From Aminobacter ciceronei (GTDB lineage: Bacteria > Pseudomonadota > Alphaproteobacteria > Rhizobiales > Rhizobiaceae), in NCBI RefSeq assembly GCF_014138625.1, contig NZ_JACJHY010000044.1, positions 1 to 38,983 on the forward strand: a DNA stretch of 38,983 bases, in the 5' to 3' direction. Of this stretch, positions 1 to 7,708 are shown one piece after another (the first letter of the stretch is position 1; every line of letters begins with the position of its first letter). The notes beneath the pieces are model-generated. The model had not been told where the DNA came from, made no database searches, and was given only the letters and a program-made list of their open reading frames with translations. The position numbers and the translations under genes are program-made.

Positions 1-89
1 AGAGCCTAGGCTATGCCGATCCTGCTACCGCTACGTTACTGAAAGCATTGGTAAAAACTTGCTCACTCGGCATAGTTCGACGGTCGGCA

Positions 90-229
90 TAAACCGCCAA
101 ACTCAACGGCGTCGACCCATACGCCTCGCCGACGTCATCACCCGCATCGTCGCCGGCCATCGGCAAAGCCAGCTCGACGACCTGCTCCCCTGGGCCTATG
201 CCCCAGCGCCACTCAAGGCCGTGGCCTGA
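90..229 (+). pseudogene. IS66-family transposase (TnpC) C-terminal remnant
   Basis: Read across frames this gives KLNGVDPYA and then LADVITRIVAGHRQ with LLPWAYAPAP before the stop, the usual C-terminal tail of IS66 TnpC (KLNGIDP..LADVL..RI..H...LLPW). The two halves are in different frames because a few bases are missing at about position 143, and a TAA lies in frame just before KLNG. The rest of the gene is absent or beyond recognition. The bases just after the stop (GCGGTTAC, ending at 242) resemble an IS66 terminal repeat, so this is probably the decayed right end of an old element. Its sequence differs from the IS66 copy at 15-18 kb, so it is not a fragment of that one. Confidence 0.7.
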
Positions 230-242
230 GGACAGCGGTTAC

Positions 243-997
243 AGTACGGCTGCTCGTCAACGGCATTCAACTGGAGCAAAATGACCAGCACTCCGGCATG
301 CGACAGCAATCAACCCGTGAAGGAAGTGTCCTCGTCGTTATCGCCGGACAAGTCGCCGATGGGGACGCGGAACCGAGAAAAGTGAACGCCGAATATGCGA
401 TTGAATACCTCCAAGGAGCACCCAGAGGCCGGGCTTTGCTGTGAGGATCGGCGCTGGTGGATTACGCCGAACGCAAACGAGACTGATCAGCAGGTTCTGC
501 TTCTTGATGTGGTCGAGGCGGAGCGAGCCAAGGATGATCCTCGCCTTCGACTGTTGTCCGGGATCGCTCATGAGGGCCGATCACTTTGGGTAGTTCGGAG
601 ATTGACTTAAGACTTAAGTCATCCTCTACACTCTGAAGCGAGCCAAGAAAGGCACCTCTTCCATGCCTCACGCTGCCTGCGATCCCGCGTAAGGGCGTTC
701 GTTCCACGCTTTGCTAACCGGGCGATTACTCGATTACTCCACAGGCGGTCTTTCCTATTATCGGCAATCCGGCGAATAGAAAGGAGAGTGCATAGGCCCC
801 GACTTCGACTACCTGCTGCTCAAGGGCGACCAGATCGATGCTAGCCGAAGATAGCGCCGCATCGAACGGCACTGTCTGGCGGAGGGGCTAAGGCGGTTCG
901 TTCTCGTCCAGCGCCTCTTGAATCGAAAGTGCGGGAGAATTAGCCGTTTCGCCTCCTCCCGACCCAAAACTGGCGGCTCACCCAGTCAGCACTCCGT
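243..997. other. gene-poor stretch, no supported gene
   Basis: Only short overlapping open frames on both strands (longest about 80 codons) are present. None has a recognisable domain or a convincing ribosome-binding site. The stretch follows an IS66 remnant and precedes the 3' end of a c-di-GMP gene, so it is probably decayed accessory DNA. Confidence 0.5.
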
Positions 998-1035
998 GGT
1001 TGTTTCCGACGTCTTTCGTCGGGGTCGGAACAACC
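998..1035 (-). terminator. long hairpin at the 3' end of the GGDEF-EAL gene
   Basis: Arms at 998-1010 (GGTTGTTTCCGAC) and 1024-1035 (GTCGGAACAACC) pair over 12 bp with one bulged base. An inner CCGACG/CGTCGG pairing is also possible. The hairpin begins at the stop codon of the minus-strand gene ending at 1035. It has no T-run, so it may protect the transcript's 3' end or be Rho-assisted rather than a classic intrinsic terminator. Confidence 0.45.
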
Positions 1036-3683
1036 TACGAAGCTGCGCGCTTTCTCCACTTGGCAACGAAATCAGCAAGGCTATTTTCGTCCATTGGCCT
1101 GCTAAGGGCATATCCCTGCAAAACGTCACAACCCAGGCCATTGAGAATTGTCGCGTGCCTCAACGTTTCGACGCCTTCGGCCACCACTTCAATACCGAGT
1201 GATTTGCCAATTTCAATGATCGACGAAACGACTTTCCGCTGCCTGTGTGACTCTACGATTGGCACCACAAGCTGGCGGTCAATCTTGAGCCGGCGCGGCT
1301 GGAGCTTCAGGAGACTGACGATCGATGCGTAGCCGGTGCCGAAATCATCAATCTCGATGTCTATGCCAAGCTCCTTGATTAGGTCGACATTCTGAACGAC
1401 GACATCGTCAGTTTCATCGAGGAATATCGACTCGACGAGTTCAAATGAGACTGTTCCAGGTCGAATTTCAAGCAAACTCAGGCCCTTGACCAACTCCTCA
1501 TCCCGTAGTCGCTTCGCAGAAACATTGACGGATATGCGCGGGATGGGGAGGCCGGACTTCACCCAGCCATCAAAATTGTGCAGGGACTGCTCAAGGACGA
1601 GGCGATCGATATCGGAAACGACATTAAGGTCTTCTGCTATGCTGAGAAATGCGTCCGGCGTAAGCAGTCCCTTTTCCGGGTGATTCCAACGCGCCAATGC
1701 CTCCACACCAGCGATCGCCAGGGTGTTGGCGTCAAACTGCAGCTGATAGTGAGCAACGAACTCGTTGCGTTCCAAGCCGTTGAGAATCTCATCGGCTACT
1801 TGTTTGGTAGTAACTATCTCTGCCTGAAGGTCTTCCGTAAAGAATTCGTGTCGGCTGCGTCCCATCCTCTTAGCCCGATAAAGGGCTATATCAGCATTGA
1901 TCAACATCCGGCGCGGATCGAATGCGTTCCCGTCTTCAGCTGCGATACCAATACTGACGCCAAAGCGGCACTGATGCCCATGATAGGAGACCGGTTGGCG
2001 CATCCGAAAAATGATAAACTCGGCCAGCGACGCGAGTTCTACGGGGCTGGCCTTCGCAATACAGACGACCACGAACTCGTCTCCTCCAATGCGAGCAACG
2101 AAGTCACCGGGCCTGACCGCTGACTGTAGCACCTTAGCTGCATGCACAAGCATAGCATCGCCTGCGGCATGTCCGAGTGTGTCATTGATCTGTTTAAAGC
2201 GATCGAGATCAACATGGAGCAAGGCAGCGCCGTCATGAACGCGTCTGGTGCCCCAGTTCTTGAATTTCTCATCAAGATAACGGCGATTTGGTAAACCGGT
2301 CAGCGGATCGTGAAGCGCATCATGCTCAATTTGCGCTTGAGCCGCTTCCAACTCTGCATTCTTGATCTCCGCGAGTGCCTTCGCGTTCTCCAACTCGCGG
2401 TTCAACGTTGCATCAGCAGTGACGTCCCATTCCGCGCCAATCATTCTGGGAGCACTGGAGCCCTCTTGATAACGAATGGCACGGGAACGAACATTTCGTA
2501 CTTCGCCGGTTGGCAGGAGCAAGCGGTACTCGGACGAATAGTGCCCAGAAGCAGCGCCCGCCTCAAAGTCTTCGGTTGCACGCTTTCTGTCTTGTGGATG
2601 TACCGTGCTGGCCCAGTCATCGAATTCTCGCAGCTCACCGTTTGCCGGCTTGCCGTAGATCTCGTTTACGCGGTCGTCCCACAGAAGAACGTTGGAACCA
2701 AGATCATGCTCCCACACACCGATCTGCGAGGCATCCAAGGCCAACTCAAGTCGCTGCGAAACCCGTCGCAGCTCTTTTTCCCGATTGCTCAAGTCGCGGT
2801 AGTGCTTTTGTCGCTCCCTCATCAACCGACCAGCCATCAAGATCGGTATGACAATCAGCGCACCGCCAGTCAGCATGATTGCCCGCAGGAGCCAGCTATT
2901 GGCGGGTGTAATATCCCATCCGCCTTTGGGAATGGCTGCGATCTGCCATGAGCCCGACGGAAGCAATACCTGTGCCGTTACGGGATTGTCGGCGGTGATC
3001 CGCTCTTCGCCGAAAAAGCGGACCCCCCTGCCACCCAGTGCATCCTTCCCGGTGAGGGCGATTTCAACTGAAAGATTGTCGTCGAGTAATCCGGAATCCC
3101 GATAGAGTTTCTGCACGTCGATAACCGCCGACACGATCCCCCAGAAAGTTTCGTTTGGCTGGCCACGATTGAGAAAGACAGGAAAGCGGCCAATGAACCC
3201 CTGCCCTCCCTGGCGTAGTTCCACAGGCCCGGCGAGCACTAGCTGTTTGGTATCGCGAGCGCGAAGAGCAGCCTCCCGTTGTTTTTCGTCGCGTCGATAA
3301 TCGAGGCCGAGCGCCCTTTCATTTCCACGTACCGGATGCATCAGTGAGATGACGAGGTCCGGGGCGGCCGCAATGTTTCTCAGTTGGCTCTGTTCGCGAA
3401 AGAGATTCTCCGCCAGTTGAACGAACCGCTCTTGGCCCATGCCTGGTTCAGTGACTATGGTTGCGACCAGGCCGCGGATAAGCTGGATATTGGCATTGAT
3501 ATTGCCTTCAAGCTTGGCACGGACAAGACTGACCTCACTGGCTACATCGCTACGCAAAGTCTGTTCGGCGACAACCTTGTTCTGCCGGTCTGCAAAAACC
3601 GCAGCCAGTATCAGGACGACAGCGGCGATGGAAGCCGGTGCGTACGTCCAGGCACCTACTGCGCGCTGTATCTGACGAAACAT
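1035..3683 (-). CDS. CHASE-PAS-GGDEF-EAL c-di-GMP cyclase/phosphodiesterase
   Basis: Membrane sensor that should make and/or degrade cyclic-di-GMP. About 882 residues from the ATG chosen; a TTG at 3719 would add 12 residues and neither start has a strong ribosome-binding site. Order: TM1 near 15-32, periplasmic CHASE-like domain about 60-250, TM2 about 265-287, PAS about 312-425, GGDEF about 460-615, EAL about 635-880. The GGDEF site is canonical (ARIGGDEF, about 533-537), with an inhibitory RxxD site (RPGD) five residues before it. The EAL domain keeps VEALARW, VNVS, ELVES, DDFGTGYAS, LKIDR and AEGVE, so both active sites look intact. The gene stands alone. A 29-bp palindrome lies just upstream (3743-3771) and a hairpin follows the stop. 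The direction of net activity cannot be told from sequence. Confidence 0.93.
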   Translation of the reverse strand: MFRQIQRAVGAWTYAPASIAAVVLILAAVFADRQNKVVAEQTLRSDVASEVSLVRAKLEGNINANIQLIRGLVATIVTEPGMGQERFVQLAENLFREQSQLRNIAAAPDLVISLMHPVRGNERALGLDYRRDEKQREAALRARDTKQLVLAGPVELRQGGQGFIGRFPVFLNRGQPNETFWGIVSAVIDVQKLYRDSGLLDDNLSVEIALTGKDALGGRGVRFFGEERITADNPVTAQVLLPSGSWQIAAIPKGGWDITPANSWLLRAIMLTGGALIVIPILMAGRLMRERQKHYRDLSNREKELRRVSQRLELALDASQIGVWEHDLGSNVLLWDDRVNEIYGKPANGELREFDDWASTVHPQDRKRATEDFEAGAASGHYSSEYRLLLPTGEVRNVRSRAIRYQEGSSAPRMIGAEWDVTADATLNRELENAKALAEIKNAELEAAQAQIEHDALHDPLTGLPNRRYLDEKFKNWGTRRVHDGAALLHVDLDRFKQINDTLGHAAGDAMLVHAAKVLQSAVRPGDFVARIGGDEFVVVCIAKASPVELASLAEFIIFRMRQPVSYHGHQCRFGVSIGIAAEDGNAFDPRRMLINADIALYRAKRMGRSRHEFFTEDLQAEIVTTKQVADEILNGLERNEFVAHYQLQFDANTLAIAGVEALARWNHPEKGLLTPDAFLSIAEDLNVVSDIDRLVLEQSLHNFDGWVKSGLPIPRISVNVSAKRLRDEELVKGLSLLEIRPGTVSFELVESIFLDETDDVVVQNVDLIKELGIDIEIDDFGTGYASIVSLLKLQPRRLKIDRQLVVPIVESHRQRKVVSSIIEIGKSLGIEVVAEGVETLRHATILNGLGCDVLQGYALSRPMDENSLADFVAKWRKRAAS

Positions 3684-3742
3684 TAGCGCAGTCAATTCTA
3701 TACCCCGTCTGACAGTCAATTTGTTCTCGCGAATGAACAGCC

Positions 3743-3771
3743 ATGCTAATTAACACTGTTTAAATTAGCAT
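3743..3771. promoter_or_regulatory. perfect inverted repeat upstream of the CHASE-GGDEF-EAL gene
   Basis: ATGCTAATT (3743-3751) and AATTAGCAT (3763-3771) form a perfect 9-bp inverted repeat around an 11-base spacer. It lies 24-60 bases upstream of the two possible start codons of the minus-strand gene. The position and AT-richness fit an operator for a dimeric repressor or activator. Which regulator binds is unknown. Confidence 0.5.
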
Positions 3772-4168
3772 TTCCTGCTCTTCGCATGTTTTCAGAAGTT
3801 GGAGCAGAATGAGCCAGATACCGATAGGTGCCATCCGTGACCAGCAAAGCCAAATGATGTCCCTCTTATTGGTCAAGAGAATGATCATAGCATCAGCGGC
3901 TTGCGGCTTCGCAAGCCGCCGAACTGTCGCCGCACGCTTGGGGTTGGCCGAGTTCGTCCCAGCCTTGGATCACGACGATGCGCGCGTCAGCGTGGTCTTC
4001 CCGCCGACAACCTGACGCTTGTGGCGCGCCTTTCCGCGCAAGAACGGGCTGGGGGTGCGCTATCCGCATTAGCTCGAGGAGCGGCAATTGATCTCCCGGC
4101 TTATAGTTTCGCGCTTCAGAAAATGGTTGGATCTGTCCGCATGTCGGATCGAGCTGTGCGTCATCGAT
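3772..4168. other. gene-poor stretch with a 10-bp stem hairpin
   Basis: No supported gene. A perfect 10-bp stem with a GCTT loop (3896-3905 and 3910-3919, GCGGCTTGCG / CGCAAGCCGC) is present without a T-run. A 68-codon plus-strand frame starting at 3809 and a 64-codon minus frame (3893-4087) overlap here, and neither is recognisable. The stretch ends at a LysR fragment, so it is probably decayed DNA. Confidence 0.4.
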
Positions 4169-4432
4169 TCAACCCCGCCAATCGTATTTATGGACAGCGC
4201 GAACCGACACCACGGTGGCGGACAGAATTGCCTTCCCGGCACGATTACAAGGAAAATGGTCAGCGTCACCGACGTTCGGCAAGCGGACTCTTTAGAAGTT
4301 CGGGCAACGTGACGGAGTATTCCGGCATGAAAGCGAAGCCAATTCTGGCGAGCACCATCGATTGCACCCAGTTCTCGCGCTCTTCAGGGCGAAAACGGGC
4401 ATACAGGTTCACATTGGTCTGTCGGCAAACAT
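4169..4432 (-). pseudogene. LysR regulator C-terminal fragment, frameshifted
   Basis: Roughly four in five bases match the 3' end of the intact LysR gene at 12127-13005. Shared features include the VPGRQF coding stretch, the HKYDW tail and the stop position. A one-base deletion in the GCC-rich stretch just before the tail shifts the frame, and the N-terminal two thirds including the helix-turn-helix are missing. The similarity stops abruptly near 4432, next to an IS110 transposase fragment. This is a degenerate paralogue or a separate decayed allele, not a functional gene. Confidence 0.8.
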
Positions 4433-4441
4433 CGCAGCGCG

Positions 4442-4528
4442 TCACTTGAAGCGGGTGAGCAACGCCGACGCGGCCTCATAGAGCCGTCCGGCGCAACGTC
4501 GGGATCCGCAGCGAATGCCCCAGGTGAG
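4442..4528 (-). pseudogene. IS110-family transposase C-terminal fragment
   Basis: Translation ending at a TGA gives TLRRTALYEAASALLTRFK. This matches the conserved C-terminal transposase_20 stretch of IS110/IS116/IS902 transposases (GD...R..LYEAA..LLTR). The remaining domains, including the catalytic DEDD part, are not found next to it, and the reading frame is broken upstream. It abuts the LysR fragment and may mark where an element inserted or deleted DNA. Confidence 0.6.
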
Positions 4529-4868
4529 AGCGACATCATCTTTGAACTATCGACGTCGATCGATTTGTCCGCCAGATAAGGTATCGGCCATTCCTCTGGA
4601 GGCAATCGAAGTCATGAAAACGAGCCAGGTACTTCTCAGGAAACGTGGTCGACATCGTGGGGCCCTTGGCACCCGTGGCTGCCCTTCAGTCGAGATGAGG
4701 AGGCAACGTCAGGCCGGCCTCGATTCACATGGGCAATATGGCGGGCCAACGATCCCTTTACGCGGTGAAAGTGCCGAATATGGAATGAGTGTCCCGCAAC
4801 TTGGTTCCGACAGGGGAACTCGACACCTGTCCGGCTTACGCTTGCGCAGCGCAAGTTCAACGGAGTGG
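4529..4868. other. gene-poor stretch, decayed coding DNA
   Basis: Open frames exist on both strands (plus 4515-4988, minus 4636-4923), but none has a recognised motif, and short protein-like runs change frame. I see no functional gene here. Confidence 0.4.
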
Positions 4869-5219
4869 TCATCGTTGATGGTCGTCGGCCCCGGCGACCC
4901 TCACCACACCGCAGCCGATACACCTCATGGCTTTGGTAAACTCGACCGACGGCTGCCGCAATCGATTAGGCTTAGTGAGAGAACGTAAGAGCTTGCAAAG
5001 TTCATGAAGGTCAATTTCAAACGCCTGCGGGTTTGCGAGTACCGCGTTGCAGCGTTTGATTTTGCCGCCAGGCGACAAGTCTGTGCCCGGGGTGTTGACC
5101 CTAGGCCCATCAGGTCTGCCGCCGACACTTGTATCGGCTGCCGTCGCCACTCCGCAGAGTAGCAGCAGGACGATGGTGCCGACCAACATTTTTTTAGAAG
5201 CTATCGACGCATTGGCCAT
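4869..5219 (-). CDS. small secreted protein of unknown function
   Basis: 116 residues. The N-terminus is a clear signal peptide: a basic start (ASKK), a hydrophobic run LVGTIVLLLLCGVA and a probable cut after ATAA near residue 28. The mature part is about 88 residues with four cysteines, polar and without a family I recognise. The start is supported by GGGAGGA about seven bases upstream of the ATG. The gene stands alone, with AT-rich DNA upstream that could hold a promoter. The C-terminal 30 residues are less protein-like, so the 3' end may be altered. Confidence 0.6.
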   Translation of the reverse strand: MANASIASKKMLVGTIVLLLLCGVATAADTSVGGRPDGPRVNTPGTDLSPGGKIKRCNAVLANPQAFEIDLHELCKLLRSLTKPNRLRQPSVEFTKAMRCIGCGVVRVAGADDHQR

Positions 5220-5446
5220 GCTTGCTTCCTCCCACTACATTAAGAGTCTTCAACGCTTAGACAAATGGCGATTTTTTTGTACTGTATTCTATAACCTTTA
5301 AATTCTTGCGTGTGGATAGTGATGTAGTTTAATCAAAGTCTCTAAATCAAAACCCACCCCCAGACGTAACTGCGCGATCGCGACCTCAACCCGCCGCCGT
5401 CGAGTATGGGTCGGCCGAACATCCCGCAAAACACGGAGGGCCGGAT

Positions 5447-5578
5447 ATGAGTGGCCCAATTACCATCCACAGCGAAAGCTTCCCAAAGTGGCAAGACAGG
5501 AACGGGGGCTTTGATGCTTATCGTTGGCCTATTATTGTCGTCATTAAGGGATGCTTTAATGATCTTGTCCTAATTTAA
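5447..5578 (+). CDS. 43-residue protein upstream of a GGDEF gene
   Basis: A short frame starts at an ATG preceded by GGAGGG at good spacing and ends with TAA four bases before the ATG of the GGDEF gene at 5583. The peptide begins MSGPITIHSESFPKW and ends with a hydrophobic stretch (WPIIVVIKGCF). No family is recognised. The strong ribosome-binding site and tight spacing suggest it is translated and coupled to the cyclase, whose own ribosome-binding site is weak. It could be a real microprotein, a regulatory leader, or the tail of a deleted gene. Confidence 0.5.
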   Translation: MSGPITIHSESFPKWQDRNGGFDAYRWPIIVVIKGCFNDLVLI

Positions 5579-5582
5579 AGAA

Positions 5583-6344
5583 ATGACCCGGCGCAATCTC
5601 ATTCTCGCAAAAGCAGCTGTCGTGACCGCGATTGCAGTTGTTTCGACTTTTGTACTTTCATTCTCTATCCGACTAGCCCTTGGAATGCCGATCGACTGGC
5701 TCAGTTGGGTCGAGTGCATCGTGATCCCTATTGTCATCGCAATGCCAGTCGCCTCATATATTTTTCATCAGTCTGAGATGTTCAAGGAAGCCAGTGAGGC
5801 GCTCGCGAGATCCCATGCGGCATTGAGCGAAACCCACGAAAAACTCAACTATTCGACAAGCCATGATCCGGCGACCGGGCTCCTGAACCGTGAGGCCTTC
5901 ATTGGTCACCTGGCTCGTGTGGGCCGAGATGAAGAATGTGACATGCTGCTCCTGATTGATGCCGATGAATTTACAAAGATCAACGACCGGCACGGTCATG
6001 CCAAAGGTGACGAGGCCTTAAATCGGATAGCCAAGGCTCTTCTGTATGCAACTCGACCCAGCGATGTGGTGGGCCGAACTGGAGGGACAGAGTTTGGCGT
6101 CATCCTACGTGGCGTCGACAAGGACAGTGCGATGTTGCGGGCGGAGATGATCAGACGGCAGGTCGAGACAATTCGCTGGATGAAAAGCGATCGCGGAAGC
6201 ATCAGGACGACAGTCAGCATAGGCGGCGCCGAAATGCGGGGCTCGGCCGATACAGCACAGAGCCTGCGTCAAGCCGCTCGATGCTTATATGAGGCAAAGC
6301 AGCAGGGACGAAACCGTGTCTCATTCAGCTACAAATTGGCATAG
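5583..6344 (+). CDS. membrane GGDEF-domain protein with GGTEF variant site
   Basis: 253 residues. Two membrane helices (about 8-31 and 41-61) and a short linker helix lead into a GGDEF domain (about 88-250). The metal-binding aspartate (LLIDADEF, D126), the KIND-H-GD motifs and an RxxD inhibitory site (RPSD, 158-161) are present. The signature is GGTEF (167-171): the third residue, normally Asp or Glu and part of the catalytic and metal site, is Thr. Activity is therefore uncertain, and it may act as a c-di-GMP receptor through the RxxD site. No EAL domain is present. It sits four bases after the 43-residue frame, probably in one transcript. Confidence 0.9.
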   Translation: MTRRNLILAKAAVVTAIAVVSTFVLSFSIRLALGMPIDWLSWVECIVIPIVIAMPVASYIFHQSEMFKEASEALARSHAALSETHEKLNYSTSHDPATGLLNREAFIGHLARVGRDEECDMLLLIDADEFTKINDRHGHAKGDEALNRIAKALLYATRPSDVVGRTGGTEFGVILRGVDKDSAMLRAEMIRRQVETIRWMKSDRGSIRTTVSIGGAEMRGSADTAQSLRQAARCLYEAKQQGRNRVSFSYKLA

Positions 6345-6412
6345 CCTTTCCCGGCGATTGGACCGGAGGTGCTGCTGTTAGGGCGATGTTAGCGGGAGCA
6401 TTTGTCATGGTG

Positions 6413-6850
6413 CTATCTCACCAGTGCCGGTTTGGTCTTGCGGCCGAGCCCTAATTCCTTAGCCATCCGAGAGCGCAGGGCTGAATAATTGGGTGCGACC
6501 ATAGGATAATCGGTAGCAAGCCCCCACTTTGCCCGATATTCCCCCGGAGTTAGGTTGTAGTTTGTTTCGATGTGATTTTTGATGAATTTAAACTTACGCC
6601 CATCTTCCAGGCAAATAATATAGTCTCCCGTCACGGAACTCTCAATCGGCACCGCAGGCCGCAAAAAGCGAGGGTTGAAAGATGGCTCTCCGCGCATCTT
6701 TGTATCAACAAACGATTTGTGGACAATTTCAATAAGATTGCCGACATCTTTTAAAGGTACAGCATTATTTGACAAATAAGCGCAAACAATCTTCGTAGTG
6801 AATTCGACGGGAGAAATAGCGGCACTCTTACCAGCAAAAATTTCCATCAT
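6413..6850 (-). CDS. Ros/MucR-family transcriptional regulator, incomplete zinc site
   Basis: 145 residues, normal for this family, which controls exopolysaccharide, motility, symbiosis and virulence genes in rhizobia. The C-terminal half carries the prokaryotic zinc-finger-like fold: C80-x2-D83 then H93 (ICLEDGRKFKFIKNH), followed by the family signature TPGEYRAKWGL..DYPMVAPNYS. The usual last ligand (HxxxH) is Asn97 instead of His. Some Mesorhizobium loti Ros homologues are known to fold without zinc, so function is still plausible. There are two adjacent ATG codons (6850, 6847), with GGGAAC upstream. It is convergent with the GGDEF gene, and AT-rich DNA lies on its promoter side, as MucR-type proteins often prefer. 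Confidence 0.92.
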   Translation of the reverse strand: MMEIFAGKSAAISPVEFTTKIVCAYLSNNAVPLKDVGNLIEIVHKSFVDTKMRGEPSFNPRFLRPAVPIESSVTGDYIICLEDGRKFKFIKNHIETNYNLTPGEYRAKWGLATDYPMVAPNYSALRSRMAKELGLGRKTKPALVR

Positions 6851-7125
6851 TCTTGTTCCCGTTTATTCTTGATGTGAATTGCCTATACGATGCTTTCCCC
6901 AGGGGCAAGATGCAGTTGTGGTTGCATGTATTGCTCGAAATAGAGACCATGGCGTGTATTTCATCGCGCGGGCCTGGGATATGGCTAGTTGAACTTGGGT
7001 CAAGAGCACGCGCGCGCGTTGCTTGACGTTGCGTTAGGACCAGCTAAATTACCGCTTAACCTAGCATCCGGGCCCTTGCGGGCGCGTACATCGTCTGTGC
7101 TGAAAAACGACGCCTTGTACCCTCG

Positions 7126-7422
7126 TTGTTAGCTTTCGTGAAAAAGCCGAGTGCTGAAGCAGCACTCATCGCGACAGCAGATCCAAAACTTGATGGTAGA
7201 ATGCCTGACCTCGAACTGTCCGAAGCCCAGGAACTGGCGCAGGCGATGGGCGATCCGGAGTTCACTTACACTCTAGACGCCAATGAGGCTCTCGAAGTCT
7301 TGAAGCTGCTGACCAACGCCAAGCTGGACGCCGACACGATGGGAGATCAGCGCCTGAGCCGCGAGATTGGGATGGGCGTGCAGATCGCCACAGAGATCGC
7401 ACTCGGCCGTTTAATCCACTGA
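7126..7422 (+). CDS. hypothetical protein, possibly 73 residues from an inner ATG
   Basis: Open from a TTG at 7126, with GTG at 7138 and ATG at 7201 as alternatives; none has a good ribosome-binding site. From the ATG the product would be 73 residues, acidic and probably helical (DLELSEAQELAQAMGD, ANEALEVLKLLTNAKLDAD). No family is recognised and no signal or membrane segment is seen. It lies alone between the MucR gene and the second GGDEF-EAL gene. Regular codon use in the second half argues for a real gene. Confidence 0.45.
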   Translation: MLAFVKKPSAEAALIATADPKLDGRMPDLELSEAQELAQAMGDPEFTYTLDANEALEVLKLLTNAKLDADTMGDQRLSREIGMGVQIATEIALGRLIH

Positions 7423-7708
7423 CCATGGCAACTTAGGGAGCCGGCGCGCGACGCATTCGATCCCTACAAATAACGGCGAGTTGGCATCGCTATCGCTGTT
7501 GACCGAATATAGTTGGTCTACCTAATTCCTGTACAATTATTCCTACGCCCACGCACGAAAATCCACCTCTGATTGAGATGCCTGCGAGGTTCGACACAGC
7601 ATACTCTTGATACGATCTAAATTTATGGTTTTAATTAGGAATTTCTTATTGAGCTTTAACTTAATCGTTCGGGCAACTTACCCCTAGGGCAGCCCTCCTT
7701 TTCCTTTC
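7423..7708. other. AT-rich intergenic region upstream of the CHASE4-GGDEF-EAL gene
   Basis: No gene seen. The last 100 bases are AT-rich (AAATTTATGG, TTAATTAGGAATTTC) and are the likely promoter region of the gene at 7709. No confident -35/-10 pair could be chosen. Confidence 0.4.

Noticed and set aside
395-610. 71-codon plus-strand frame, with minus-strand frames at 338-571 and 462-707
   Set aside because: No recognised family, no good ribosome-binding site, and frames on both strands overlap in decayed DNA.
3896-3919. 10-bp stem hairpin as a terminator
   Set aside because: No T-run on either strand and no gene ending next to it; kept only as a note in the gap entry.
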